Source: Orrella daihaiensis
GTDB lineage: Bacteria > Pseudomonadota > Gammaproteobacteria > Burkholderiales > Burkholderiaceae_B
Reading direction: 5' to 3'
NCBI RefSeq assembly: GCF_022811525.1
Contig: NZ_CP063982.1
Location: 1,674,001 to 1,738,000 of the forward strand
Length of the DNA: 64,000 bases
Position numbers and translations under genes: made by a program. Positions 43,076 through 52,925 of the stretch are shown piece by piece; the stretch's first letter is position 1; each line of letters starts with the position of its first letter. The notes under the pieces were generated by a model. It saw only the letters and a program-made list of their open reading frames with translations. It ran no database searches and was not told the origin of the DNA.

Positions 43076-43751
43076 GAATCAGAACCACAAATCTATGCCC
43101 GCCATCGAGCAAACACCTCAAATTATGTCAGAGTTGGTGCGCGCCGCCGAGGCACTCTCAAAAATCGGGCCCGCGGCCAGCGTCTTTGGCAGTGCCAGAT
43201 TACCGCCAGACTCCCCTTATTGTGCATTAGCGCAGGAGCTTGGGGACCGGTTGGCACGTGCCGGATTAGCCGTTATCGCCGGTGGCGGACCAGGGATCAT
43301 GCAAGCGGCCAATCGAGGCGCTTATGAAGCTGGCGGCACCAGTGTAGGTCTAAATATCCGTTTGCCCGCCGAACAAAGCAATAATCCGTTTCAAAGCATT
43401 GACTTGCAATTCGAATATTTCTATTCGCGCAAGGCAACTTTTTTTATGCACAGCATGGCCTATATTTCGTTGCCGGGTGGATTTGGCACCCTTGACGAAC
43501 TGTTCGAGGCACTGACATTGATTCAGACCGGCAAAATCCCTCGGGGTCCGGTCATATTGATGGGGCGTTCGTTTTGGGCTGGCCTGATCGACTGGATCGA
43601 GCGTGAAGTGCTTAGCCTGGATATGGTAACGCCAGGTCACATGAAACTTTTTCAGGTTGAAGATGACCCTCAGGCTGTCGTGGACCTGGTACTTGCCTAC
43701 GAATACGCCCACTTATCGGAGGCCAACCGTCCAAGCAGCCTGCCCCGCTAG
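43074..43751 (+). CDS. TIGR00730/LOG family Rossmann-fold protein
   Basis: The 225-residue protein has the lysine-decarboxylase-like fold of cytokinin riboside 5'-monophosphate phosphoribohydrolases. GGGPGIMQAANRGA near 64-77 and LPGGFGTLDELFEAL near 130-144 are the signature motifs, so it probably hydrolyses purine nucleoside monophosphates. The older label lysine decarboxylase is misleading. The first ATG (43074) shares a CATG with the divergent polA start. In-frame ATGs at 43095 and 43125 are possible alternatives, and none has a strong ribosome-binding site. Confidence 0.9.
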   Translation: MNQNHKSMPAIEQTPQIMSELVRAAEALSKIGPAASVFGSARLPPDSPYCALAQELGDRLARAGLAVIAGGGPGIMQAANRGAYEAGGTSVGLNIRLPAEQSNNPFQSIDLQFEYFYSRKATFFMHSMAYISLPGGFGTLDELFEALTLIQTGKIPRGPVILMGRSFWAGLIDWIEREVLSLDMVTPGHMKLFQVEDDPQAVVDLVLAYEYAHLSEANRPSSLPR

Positions 43752-43842
43752 CGGGAGAGTTCATCTGCTATTTCGCTAACCGCGTCAGCAGCTATACACT
43801 AGGTGGGAATGTTTTGACGTACACAACATGAGGTTCACATCA

Positions 43843-45324
43843 ATGTCCGCAGCTCTACCAATCAAACTCGACAATCCAGCTTTATGGCGCACACAAGCCT
43901 ACATTGACGGCAAATGGATCGATGCCCCCCATAACGCTGTATTCGCTGTTGATAACCCCGCCACTGGACAAACCATTGCGCAAGTCACCAATCTTGGATC
44001 AGAGCAAGCCCATCAGGCTATCTCAGCTGCCAATTCGGCCTGGCCTGCATGGCGGGCATTAACCGGCAAGGCCCGTGCTGGCATTTTGCGCAAATGGTTT
44101 GATCTCATCAACCAAAACGCCGATGATCTCGCGCGCATCATGACCTTGGAGCAAGGCAAGCCATTTCCTGAAGCCAAGGGCGAAGTCGCATACGGTGCCT
44201 CATTCGTTGAGTGGTTTGCTGAACAGGCCAAACGGATCATGGGTGACACGATTGATGCGCCGATGCCTAATTCTCGTATTCTGGTGTTACGTGAGCCTAT
44301 CGGCGTTTGTGCAGCCATCACACCATGGAATTTCCCGATTGCCATGATCACACGTAAGGTATCACCGGCCTTAGCTGCCGGTTGCACCGTGGTGCTCAAG
44401 CCTGCCGAACAAACGCCTCTTTCAGCGCTTGCGCTCGCTGAACTAGCACAACAGGCTGGCGTACCAGCCGGTGTGCTGAACATTGTGACCGGTGATAGCG
44501 AACAGTCTATCGCCATGGGTAAAGTGCTGTGTGATAGCCCGGTGGTGCGCAAATTAACGTTCACCGGCTCCACTCAGGTTGGTCGCATCCTGATGCAACA
44601 AAGTGCACCTACCATTAAAAAGTTATCGCTAGAGCTTGGCGGCAACGCTCCTTTCATCGTGTTTGATGATGCTGACCTTGACGCTGCTGTCGAGGGAGCC
44701 TTGGCATCCAAATATCGCAATGCTGGGCAAACTTGCGTGTGCACCAATCGCTTTTATGTACATGCCAAGGTATACGACGCGTTTGCTGACAAACTCGCAC
44801 AAGCGGTGAAACAGCGCCTCAAGGTCGGAGAAGGTTTTGAGCACGATATCACCACAGGGCCTTTGATTGATGACGCTGCCATTGCAAAAGTAGAAGAGCA
44901 TGTCAAAGATGCTTTGGCTAAAGGAGCAAAAGTGCTCACAGGCGGTAAACGCCATGACCGTGGTGGACGCTTTTACGAGCCTACCGTGCTGACGAACGTC
45001 AATCGCGACATGATTTGTATGCGGGAGGAAACATTTGGCCCGGTGGCGCCCATTGTCAAGTTCGAGGATGACCTTGACGTGATTAAACAAGCCAATGACA
45101 CTGAGTTTGGATTAGCCGCTTATTTCTACAGTCGGGACATCGGACGCATTTTCCGGACTGCTGAAGCACTCGAATATGGAATTATCGGGGTGAATGCCGG
45201 GATTATTTCCAGTGAGGTTGGACCGTTTGGCGGGGTCAAGCAATCGGGTTTAGGCCGCGAAGGTTCGGTTTACGGCATAGACGATTTTCTTGAGATGAAA
45301 TACGTTTGTATTGGCGGCATTTAA
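43843..45324 (+). CDS. gabD: NAD(P)-dependent succinate-semialdehyde dehydrogenase
   Basis: The 493-residue aldehyde dehydrogenase is of GabD type. It has CAAITPWNFPIAMITRKVSPAL at about 145-166 (shown as ITPWNFPIAM), FTGSTQVGR near 238, the catalytic glutamate in LELGGNAPFIV near 260 and the nucleophile in NAGQTCVCTNRF near 292-303. The start at 43843 has GAGG 9 bases upstream; an ATG 5 codons earlier is less likely. No gabT or other GABA gene is adjacent. A terminator follows at 45356-45396. Related semialdehydes could also be substrates. Confidence 0.92.
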   Translation: MSAALPIKLDNPALWRTQAYIDGKWIDAPHNAVFAVDNPATGQTIAQVTNLGSEQAHQAISAANSAWPAWRALTGKARAGILRKWFDLINQNADDLARIMTLEQGKPFPEAKGEVAYGASFVEWFAEQAKRIMGDTIDAPMPNSRILVLREPIGVCAAITPWNFPIAMITRKVSPALAAGCTVVLKPAEQTPLSALALAELAQQAGVPAGVLNIVTGDSEQSIAMGKVLCDSPVVRKLTFTGSTQVGRILMQQSAPTIKKLSLELGGNAPFIVFDDADLDAAVEGALASKYRNAGQTCVCTNRFYVHAKVYDAFADKLAQAVKQRLKVGEGFEHDITTGPLIDDAAIAKVEEHVKDALAKGAKVLTGGKRHDRGGRFYEPTVLTNVNRDMICMREETFGPVAPIVKFEDDLDVIKQANDTEFGLAAYFYSRDIGRIFRTAEALEYGIIGVNAGIISSEVGPFGGVKQSGLGREGSVYGIDDFLEMKYVCIGGI

Positions 45325-45355
45325 TAACGTAAAACCCCATGTGCCATAGACAATC

Positions 45356-45396
45356 AAAAAGTCCGGACCGAGTGATTTAGCTGGTCCGGACTTTTT
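45356..45396. terminator. bidirectional intrinsic terminator between gabD and typA
   Basis: A perfect 14-base stem (AAAAAGTCCGGACC and its complement) with a 13-base loop has A and T runs on the two sides, so it can stop transcripts from both convergent genes. Confidence 0.9.
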
Positions 45397-45420
45397 GTTA
45401 AATCACATGTCATAGAGCAC

Positions 45421-47253
45421 TTACGATGACGATGCAGCTGCCTCACGAGACATTCGACGACGCTCGTGCTCTTGCAAATATCGCTTACGCAGGCGGATTG
45501 ACTTAGGCGTGACCTCAACGAGCTCATCATCATCGATGAACTCAACTGCGTATTCAAGCGTCAGTTTGACTGGCGGCGTCAAATCAATGTGCTCGTCCTT
45601 ACCCGATGCACGTACGTTGGTAAGCTTTTTTTCACGGATAGGATTAACGACCAAATCATTATCACGACTGTGAATACCAATGATCATGCCTTCGTAGAGC
45701 GACTCTCCTGGGCTGACAAACATCCGACCACGCTCTTGTAGCTTCCATAACGCATAAGCCACAGCCTCACCGTTGTCCTGACTGATTAATACCCCATTGC
45801 GACGCTCGCCAACCGAACCCTCTTTTACTGGTGCGTAGTCATCAAATATATGACTCATGAGACCGGTGCCTCGGGTTAATGTCAGAAACTCGCTCTGAAA
45901 GCCGATCAAACCGCGAGCAGGTATTCGATATTCCAGACGGGTGCGCCCTCGACCATCGGATTGCATGTCTTGTAATTCACCTTTACGGCGGCCAAGCTCC
46001 TCCATAACGGCTCCCTGGTGAGCATCCTCAACATCACAGGTCAGCAGTTCAAACGGCTCGCATCGAACACCGTCAACCTCTTTAAAAACTACTCGAGGCC
46101 GCGACACAGCCAACTCATAGCCCTCGCGTCGCATATTCTCTAGCAAAATCGTCAAGTGCAATTCACCGCGGCCGGCGACCTCAAATACGGTGTCGTCATC
46201 CGTATCACGCACACGCAAAGCCACATTGGCTTTTAACTCACGGTCAAGTCGATCACGGACCTGGCGACTGGTGACGAACTTTCCTTCACGGCCGGCAAGC
46301 GGTGATGTGTTGACCATGAAGTTCATCACAAGTGTTGGCTCGTCAATTCGCAACATCGGCAATGGTTCGATAACTGACGGATCCATTACCGTGCAGCCAA
46401 TACCCAGATCCTCGATACCATTGATCAGCACAATATCGCCAGCCTGTGCTTGATCAACTAATACGCGCTCTAGCCCCTGAAACTTCAAGACCTGGTTAAT
46501 TCGGCCTTTGCCAGCCTGACCATCAGGACCAAACTGATAAACGACTTCCATGCCAGACTTGATTCGTCCGCGGTTGATACGTCCAACCCCGATCTTGCCG
46601 ACATAGCTGCTGTAATCAAGCGAGATAATCTGTAGTTGCAACGGACCATCAGCATCATCGTTACGCACTGGCACATACTGCAAAATTGCCTCAAACAAGG
46701 GGCGCATATCACCGTCGCGAACGCTAGGCTCTAGTCCAGCGTAACCATCAAGACCAGATGCATAAATCACTGGGAAATCCAGTTGCTCTTCAGTTGCACC
46801 GAGCTTGTCAAATAGATCAAACGTTGCATTGACGACGTAATCTGGGCGCGCACCGGGACGATCAATCTTATTGACCACCACAATCGGCTTTAGGCCTAAG
46901 GCCAGCGCTTTACGTGTCACGAAACGTGTTTGGGGCATTGGGCCCTCAACGGCGTCCACCAGCAACAAAACACCGTCCACCATCGACAAGACTCGCTCAA
47001 CCTCGCCGCCGAAATCCGCATGCCCTGGAGTATCAACAATGTTGATATGAGTACCCTCGTACTGAACGGCGCAGTTTTTAGCAAGGATAGTGATACCACG
47101 CTCGCGTTCTAGGTCATTTGAGTCCATTACACGCTCATCAAGCTGCTGGTTCTCACGGAAAGTGCCTGATTGACGCAATAACTGGTCAACCAACGTCGTT
47201 TTGCCGTGATCCACGTGAGCGATGATGGCGACATTACGCAAAGCGCGTGACAT
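45421..47253 (-). CDS. typA: ribosome-associated GTPase TypA/BipA
   Basis: An elongation-factor-like GTPase involved in ribosome assembly and stress or cold adaptation. The protein is about 610 residues. The N-terminus reads SRALRNVAIIAHVDHGKTTL (G1). DTPGHADFGGEVER near 75 is G3 and VVNKIDRPGA near 129 is G4. The EF-G-like domains III/V and BipA-specific C-terminal domain follow. ATG 47253 is chosen over one two codons earlier. It is the last gene of the rimP-nusA-infB-rbfA-truB-typA run. Confidence 0.96.
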   Translation of the reverse strand: MSRALRNVAIIAHVDHGKTTLVDQLLRQSGTFRENQQLDERVMDSNDLERERGITILAKNCAVQYEGTHINIVDTPGHADFGGEVERVLSMVDGVLLLVDAVEGPMPQTRFVTRKALALGLKPIVVVNKIDRPGARPDYVVNATFDLFDKLGATEEQLDFPVIYASGLDGYAGLEPSVRDGDMRPLFEAILQYVPVRNDDADGPLQLQIISLDYSSYVGKIGVGRINRGRIKSGMEVVYQFGPDGQAGKGRINQVLKFQGLERVLVDQAQAGDIVLINGIEDLGIGCTVMDPSVIEPLPMLRIDEPTLVMNFMVNTSPLAGREGKFVTSRQVRDRLDRELKANVALRVRDTDDDTVFEVAGRGELHLTILLENMRREGYELAVSRPRVVFKEVDGVRCEPFELLTCDVEDAHQGAVMEELGRRKGELQDMQSDGRGRTRLEYRIPARGLIGFQSEFLTLTRGTGLMSHIFDDYAPVKEGSVGERRNGVLISQDNGEAVAYALWKLQERGRMFVSPGESLYEGMIIGIHSRDNDLVVNPIREKKLTNVRASGKDEHIDLTPPVKLTLEYAVEFIDDDELVEVTPKSIRLRKRYLQEHERRRMSREAAASSS

Positions 47254-47285
47254 AATCATTCCTTATTAATCAATAAATACCGATA

Positions 47286-48047
47286 CTATCGACTGCCACA
47301 TCCAACACTGCCAGCGCCAGGCAGTCGACATGACGGTGGCAACTGATCCAAACTCAACACTGCATCAGTCGGCGCATCAAGTGACTCCAGCGCTGGCAAA
47401 GTCCACGCGTCTTCAATACTGAAGTCACCTATACGGGTGCGTTCCAGTGCCACTAAGTGGGCTCTACAACCTAACGCACGACCGATATCCTGCGCCAAGG
47501 TTCTTACATAGGTACCTTTGCTGCAATCAACCAATACTTTCGCGTACTGACTGTCAAACTCAAGCAATTGCAGTTTATGAATCACCACCTCACGAGGCGC
47601 ACGCTCGATTTCAATGCCTTTACGGGCATACTCATAGAGCGGCTTACCTTTATGCTTCAGTGCCGACGTCATCGGCGGTACTTGCTCGATCGTACCCACA
47701 AATTGTTGCAACACCGCTGACAGTTGCGCTTGCGTCGGCGCACAAAAATCTACACCCAAATCCACCACGACCTCACCAGTCAGGTCACCAGAGTCTGTTT
47801 CCTGACCGAACTTTAGTGTCGCGATGTACTGTTTGTCAGCATCAAGCATCTGGCCGGCGATCTTGGTACCCTTACCAAGACAACAAATCAACAACCCGGT
47901 GGCAAACGGATCGAGCGTGCCAGTATGCCCAGCCTTTTGTGCGTCCACAACTCGCTTGACGCGCTGTAAAACCTGATTGCTTGACCAATCTACAGGCTTA
48001 TTGACCAGAACCAATCCGTCAATAACCTGCCCACGACGTTTACGCAT
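47286..48047 (-). CDS. truB: tRNA pseudouridine(55) synthase
   Basis: Makes pseudouridine 55 in the T-loop of tRNAs. The 253-residue protein has DGLVLVNKPVDWSSNQ near residue 10-25, the catalytic aspartate in KAGHTGTLDPFATGLL near 34-49 and the RTLAQDIG block near 180. It has a slightly short C-terminus compared with enzymes bearing a full PUA domain (about 300 residues). It lies between rbfA and typA in the conserved order. Confidence 0.95.
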   Translation of the reverse strand: MRKRRGQVIDGLVLVNKPVDWSSNQVLQRVKRVVDAQKAGHTGTLDPFATGLLICCLGKGTKIAGQMLDADKQYIATLKFGQETDSGDLTGEVVVDLGVDFCAPTQAQLSAVLQQFVGTIEQVPPMTSALKHKGKPLYEYARKGIEIERAPREVVIHKLQLLEFDSQYAKVLVDCSKGTYVRTLAQDIGRALGCRAHLVALERTRIGDFSIEDAWTLPALESLDAPTDAVLSLDQLPPSCRLPGAGSVGCGSR

Positions 48048-48084
48048 TAGCGTCTACCCAACCCAGAATGCCCGAATGAGCGTC

Positions 48085-48474
48085 TCAGTCAATACCTTCT
48101 TTGTCCACAGCAGCTTGACCCGAATTCGCCTGATCAATCAACTTGGACATCTCGATGCCACGCTCAACTTGAGGATCATGATAGAAACGCAAGGTTGGCA
48201 CAGTGTGAATATGCAGCAGTTTGAACAACTGGGCGTGCAACCACCCGGCCTTTTCATCAAGAGCTTTTTGAGCAACTGATGGCTCAGCACCCAATACTGT
48301 GAAGTAAACCTTCGCGTGCGCGTAGTCAGCAGATAAATCAACACCAGACAATGTAATCAAACCATACCGGCTGGTATCAATCTCACGCTGGATCAAGTGT
48401 GCCAAATCCTTTTGGATTTGATCAGCGAGACGCACATTGCGCCCGCCGGTCACTTTTTGCTTATGACGCGTCAT
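48085..48474 (-). CDS. rbfA: 30S ribosome-binding factor A
   Basis: A KH-domain maturation factor of the small subunit. The 129-residue protein includes RNVRLADQIQKDLAHLIQRE near residues 13-32 and the ADYAHAKVYFTVLG block near 50-63, as expected. It starts 10 bases after infB and precedes truB by 37 bases. Confidence 0.95.
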   Translation of the reverse strand: MTRHKQKVTGGRNVRLADQIQKDLAHLIQREIDTSRYGLITLSGVDLSADYAHAKVYFTVLGAEPSVAQKALDEKAGWLHAQLFKLLHIHTVPTLRFYHDPQVERGIEMSKLIDQANSGQAAVDKEGID

Positions 48475-48484
48475 TCAGTCGGCC

Positions 48485-51370
48485 TCAAAGCGTACGTGCA
48501 ACTTCACGAACTTCAAAGACCTCGAACTGATCGCCAACCTTGAGATCGTTGTTACCTTTCAGGGTAATACCGCAATCAAACCCAGACTTTACTTCTTTGA
48601 CATCATCCTTGAATCTGCGCAGAGAATCAATGTAGCCAGTCCAGATCACCACATTATCCCTCAGCAAACGTACCTGAGCATCACGACGGACCAAACCATC
48701 TGTGACCATACATCCCGCCACTGAACCTATCTTGGAGATGTGGTAGACCTCACGCACATCGACCATGCCAATAACTTCTTCACGGCGTTCAGGTGCAAGC
48801 ATGCCGGACATCGCTGCTTTAACCTCGTCGACCGCGTCATAGATGATGTTGTAGTAACGGATGTCTACACCATTATTTTCAGCCAATTTCTTGGCGCTTT
48901 GATCAGCTCGGACATTAAATCCGATGATGACAGCACCAGATGCAATGGCTAAGTTGACATCACTCTCGGAGACACCACCGACAGCAGCATGAACCACTTG
49001 CACCTTGACCTCTTCGGTCGACAACTTCACCAAAGCGGCAACTAGCGCCTCCTGTGAACCCTGAACATCAGTTTTCACAATCAGCGACAGCGTTTGCATG
49101 CCCTCTGCGACTTGCTCAAACATGGACTCAAGCTTGGCTGCTTGCTGCTTGGCAAGCTTGACGTCGCGGAACTTGCCTTGGCGGAATAATGCGATTTCAC
49201 GTGCTTTGCGCTCATCTGCCAGAGCAATAATCTCATCACCCGCAGCAGGCACCTCGGTCAAACCCTGAATTTCAACCGGGATGGACGGTCCCGCCGACTG
49301 GATCTGCTTGCCATTCTCATCAAGCATCGCACGAACACGCCCGAAACTCGCACCAGCCAAGACGACATCACTACGATTCAATGTGCCTGACTGGACCAAG
49401 ACGGTTGCGACTGGACCACGACCTTTGTCAAGGCGCGCTTCAATGACCAACCCTTTTGCTGGAGCGTCAACAGGTGCTGTGAGCTCAAGAATCTCTGCCT
49501 GCAGCAATACGTTCTCCAGCAGATCATCGATGCCCTGCCCTGTCTTGGCTGAGACCGAAACAAATGGAACATCTCCACCATATTCTTCCGGCACCACTTC
49601 TTCAGCAACTAACTCTTGCTTGACACGATCAGGATTAGCCTCGGGCTTATCAATTTTGTTAACCGCCACGACCAAGGGCACGCCTGCCGCCTTGGCATGA
49701 TGGATTGCTTCACGCGTTTGCGGCATGACGCCATCGTCAGCGGCCACCACGAGAATTACGATATCGGTTGCCTTTGCACCGCGGGCGCGCATAGCAGTGA
49801 ACGCCTCGTGGCCTGGTGTATCGAGAAATGTCACAATGCCACGATCGGTTTTGACGTGATAAGCACCAATATGTTGCGTGATGCCACCGGCTTCACCAGA
49901 GGCAACCTTGGCACGCCGAATGTAATCGAGCAGTGATGTCTTACCGTGATCAACGTGGCCCATCACTGTCACGACGGGCGCGCGTGAGGTTTGCTCGAAC
50001 TCAATGGCGGCAGACTCTTCAAGGAAAGCCTCAGGGTCGTCTAACTTGGCTGCGACCGCAGTGTGACCCAGTTCTTCGACGACAATCATTGCCGTTTCCT
50101 GATCGAGCACTTGATTGATGGTCACCATTTGCCCGAGTTTCATCAGATGCTTGATCACCTCGGCAGCTTTGATTGACATCTTGTGAGCCAAATCTGCAAC
50201 CGTGATGGTCTCTGGTACATGAATTTCACGTTGCACAAATTCAGCTGGTGCCGCTTCCTGCACCTGCGCACCCTTACCTCGCTTATTCGATTTTCCGCCC
50301 TTGCCTGAACGCCAACCATCCCGCGCTGGTGCAACCGCCTGCTTTCCTGTTGGCTTCTTTCTACCAGCTTCTTCCGACCAGGTTGAAGCAACGGCACCCG
50401 ACTTGATCGTCTTTTTCGAACCCTCGGATTTTTTATCGCCTGTCTTTGTGCCACTAGGCTTGTGCAGTGTGCCTTTGATCGCGGCAGCATCGGACTCAGA
50501 CTCAGCTCGCAAAACCTTTTTCGGGCGGCTCAGCATGTCACGAAGGGCCGCAGCCTCACGCTCTGCCTTTCGTCTCGCTTCTTCGCGATCCTGCAAGCTC
50601 GAATCAGATACCTCTTTGCGCTTTTGCCCACTACCAGCCAAAAGCTCCTCGTCGCCATTATCAGTACGTTGCGGCTCGATTTCCACGCGCTCGACCAGAA
50701 CAGCCTCAGACTTAGCATTCGTCACTTCTGGAGTCGAGCTGTCGCTTTCTGCCATCGGGGCTTCGGGCTCACTGAGCGCTGAAGCAGGCGACTGAGAATC
50801 TTCCGGTCGGGTAATCGCCTCATCAGATGCCTGCTGTGTATCAGTAGCGTCTTGCGACTGAACGACGGATGACGACTCTTTCGGATGCGACTCAGCGTCT
50901 ACCTGATCTGCAACTTTCTGCTGATGATCATCCACAACCGTTTCATACAGCTGTTTAACCGAGGAATCACCTGGGGCATCCTGAGCAACCGGAATTTGTG
51001 CTGTTTCAGCCGCTGCTTGAGCCTCTGACTCAGCCGCTAACTCAGGTGTGGTGGCCTCTGCAGACTCAGACACCAGATCGCGCTTTACAAAAACTCGCTT
51101 TTTCCGTACTTCGACCTGGATTGTTCGTGAACGCCCGGCTGCATCTGCCTGACGAATTTCCGATGTTTGACGGCGCGTCAACGTGATCTTCTTGCCATCC
51201 TTGGCACCATGCGAACGACGCAGTGACTCGAGCAGTTGCGCCTTATCAGCATCCGACACGGCATCACCAACCGATCCGACATTAACGCCCGCTGCACGTA
51301 ACTGTTCAAGCAGCACTTCGGCTGGCATTTTCAGTTCATTTGCAAACTGGGCAACGGTTGTACTCGACAT
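48485..51370 (-). CDS. infB: translation initiation factor IF-2
   Basis: A GTPase that places initiator tRNA on the ribosome. The protein is about 961 residues from ATG 51370 (MSSTTVAQFANELKMP). The N-terminal IF2 subdomain is followed by a long acidic, Ser/Glu/Gln-rich linker of about 300 residues, variable in the family. The G domain has TVMGHVDHGKTSLLDYI (G1), DTPGHEAF (G3) and VAVNKIDK (G4), and the C-terminal domains bind fMet-tRNA. The frame runs 14 codons further upstream without family support. Confidence 0.97.
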   Translation of the reverse strand: MSSTTVAQFANELKMPAEVLLEQLRAAGVNVGSVGDAVSDADKAQLLESLRRSHGAKDGKKITLTRRQTSEIRQADAAGRSRTIQVEVRKKRVFVKRDLVSESAEATTPELAAESEAQAAAETAQIPVAQDAPGDSSVKQLYETVVDDHQQKVADQVDAESHPKESSSVVQSQDATDTQQASDEAITRPEDSQSPASALSEPEAPMAESDSSTPEVTNAKSEAVLVERVEIEPQRTDNGDEELLAGSGQKRKEVSDSSLQDREEARRKAEREAAALRDMLSRPKKVLRAESESDAAAIKGTLHKPSGTKTGDKKSEGSKKTIKSGAVASTWSEEAGRKKPTGKQAVAPARDGWRSGKGGKSNKRGKGAQVQEAAPAEFVQREIHVPETITVADLAHKMSIKAAEVIKHLMKLGQMVTINQVLDQETAMIVVEELGHTAVAAKLDDPEAFLEESAAIEFEQTSRAPVVTVMGHVDHGKTSLLDYIRRAKVASGEAGGITQHIGAYHVKTDRGIVTFLDTPGHEAFTAMRARGAKATDIVILVVAADDGVMPQTREAIHHAKAAGVPLVVAVNKIDKPEANPDRVKQELVAEEVVPEEYGGDVPFVSVSAKTGQGIDDLLENVLLQAEILELTAPVDAPAKGLVIEARLDKGRGPVATVLVQSGTLNRSDVVLAGASFGRVRAMLDENGKQIQSAGPSIPVEIQGLTEVPAAGDEIIALADERKAREIALFRQGKFRDVKLAKQQAAKLESMFEQVAEGMQTLSLIVKTDVQGSQEALVAALVKLSTEEVKVQVVHAAVGGVSESDVNLAIASGAVIIGFNVRADQSAKKLAENNGVDIRYYNIIYDAVDEVKAAMSGMLAPERREEVIGMVDVREVYHISKIGSVAGCMVTDGLVRRDAQVRLLRDNVVIWTGYIDSLRRFKDDVKEVKSGFDCGITLKGNNDLKVGDQFEVFEVREVARTL

Positions 51371-51443
51371 TAGACTCTCTCTTACCTTGGATCGGATCAA
51401 CACGGTGACCAAGTCACCTGTCGATCTCTAACACTACGCTATT

Positions 51444-52925
51444 TCATTGCTGGCCTTCAAACCAGTGCGCCCGGGCTGCCATGATGAACTCAGCAGCACG
51501 CTCGGCTGGCATCTCTGCCATCTCAGCCAGTTCATCAGTCGCAAGATCAGCCAAGTCATCGCGGGTGTTGACACCGTTTGCACTTAGCTTGGCCACCAGT
51601 TCTGCAGTCATTCCTTCAATATTCAGCAAATCCTGAGCTGACTCAACACGCTCTTCCTGAACAATTGCCTCAGTCAAAAGCGCATTGCGAGCTCGACTAC
51701 GCAATTCATTGATCGTATCTTCATCAAATGCCTCAATTTCCTGCAGCTCAGCGATAGGAACATAGGCGATTTCTTCAAGGCCAGTGAACCCTTCATCAAT
51801 CAAGATCTCAGCAACCTCATCGTCCACATCAAGTTTTTCCATGAACACGGCACGAAGTTGGTCACGCTCTTGAGCCTGACGATTCTCGCTTTCTTCTGGC
51901 GTCATGATGTTGATCTGCCAACCCGTCAAATCAGATGCTAGACGGACATTTTGCCCCCGTGAGCCAATCGCCTTGGGTAGGTTTTCTTCGTCAACCACCA
52001 CATCCATGGCATGACGATCCTCATCCACAAGGATGGACTCGATGTTGGCTGGTGCAAGAGCCCCGATCACAAACTGCGCAGGATCCTCAGACCACAATAC
52101 GATATCAACCTGTTCGCCTCCAAGCTCATTGCGAACTGCCGTCACGCGCGAACCACGCATCCCGACGCAGGTACCAATCGGATCAATGCGATTGTCATAA
52201 GCAATGACAGCAATTTTTGCACGCACACCGGGATCACGAGCTGCACCTTTTATTTCCAGCAGCCCCTGTTCAATTTCAGGCACTTCGTTCTCAAAGAGCT
52301 GCTTGATAAATTCAGGTGCCGTTCTTGAGAGAATCACTTGTTGACCACGAGCGGCACGATCTATGCGTAAAACCCATGCGCGGACTCGATCGCCTAAGCG
52401 TAAATTCTCCTTCGGGATCATCTCGCTACGCGGCAGTCTAGCCTCTATTTTTCCAACTTCAACGATGGCATCGCCCTTGTCCATCCTCTTGACTGTGCCA
52501 GAGACAATGGTTTCACCGCGCTCCAAGAAGTCGTTGAGCATCTGCTCACGCTCAGCATCACGAATACGCTGCAAGATGGCTTGCTTAGCCGCTTGCGCGC
52601 CGATTCGCCCGAACTCAACCGGCTCCACTGGCTCTTCGATATACTCGCCAACCTGAATATCAGGGAAGGATTCTTGTGCGTCGGTCAGAAGCTCCTGGCG
52701 ATCAGGTTCCTGCAGTCCTGCGTCATCAGGAACGACGAGCCAGCGACGAAAGCCCTCGTGTTCGCCAGTCGCTCGATCGACAGCCACACGTATGTCAGCA
52801 TCTTGATCAAAACGTTTTTTCATGGCTGACGCCAAGGCGCCCTCTAGTGCTTCGAACACCACCTCACGGCTAACGTTCTTTTCACGCGCCAAAGCATCAA
52901 CTAGCAACAAAATTTCGCGACTCAT
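51444..52925 (-). CDS. nusA: transcription termination/antitermination factor NusA
   Basis: An RNA polymerase-associated factor for pausing, termination and antitermination. The 493-residue protein has the N-terminal RNAP-binding domain (SREILLLVDALAREKNVS), the S1 domain, two KH domains (with GSRVTAVRNELGGEQVDIV near 260, and the AIGSRGQNVRLAS block near 325), and two C-terminal helix-hairpin repeats. It overlaps the rimP stop by 4 bases. Confidence 0.97.
   Translation of the reverse strand: MSREILLLVDALAREKNVSREVVFEALEGALASAMKKRFDQDADIRVAVDRATGEHEGFRRWLVVPDDAGLQEPDRQELLTDAQESFPDIQVGEYIEEPVEPVEFGRIGAQAAKQAILQRIRDAEREQMLNDFLERGETIVSGTVKRMDKGDAIVEVGKIEARLPRSEMIPKENLRLGDRVRAWVLRIDRAARGQQVILSRTAPEFIKQLFENEVPEIEQGLLEIKGAARDPGVRAKIAVIAYDNRIDPIGTCVGMRGSRVTAVRNELGGEQVDIVLWSEDPAQFVIGALAPANIESILVDEDRHAMDVVVDEENLPKAIGSRGQNVRLASDLTGWQINIMTPEESENRQAQERDQLRAVFMEKLDVDDEVAEILIDEGFTGLEEIAYVPIAELQEIEAFDEDTINELRSRARNALLTEAIVQEERVESAQDLLNIEGMTAELVAKLSANGVNTRDDLADLATDELAEMAEMPAERAAEFIMAARAHWFEGQQ

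Noticed and set aside
44013..44573. 186-residue minus-strand open frame opposite gabD
   Set aside because: It is a mirror frame of a well-conserved gene. The product is low-complexity and matches no family.
50301..50795. 164-residue plus-strand open frame opposite the infB linker
   Set aside because: It arises from the repetitive Glu/Ser/Ala codons of the IF-2 linker. The product is Ser/Ala-rich and not conserved.
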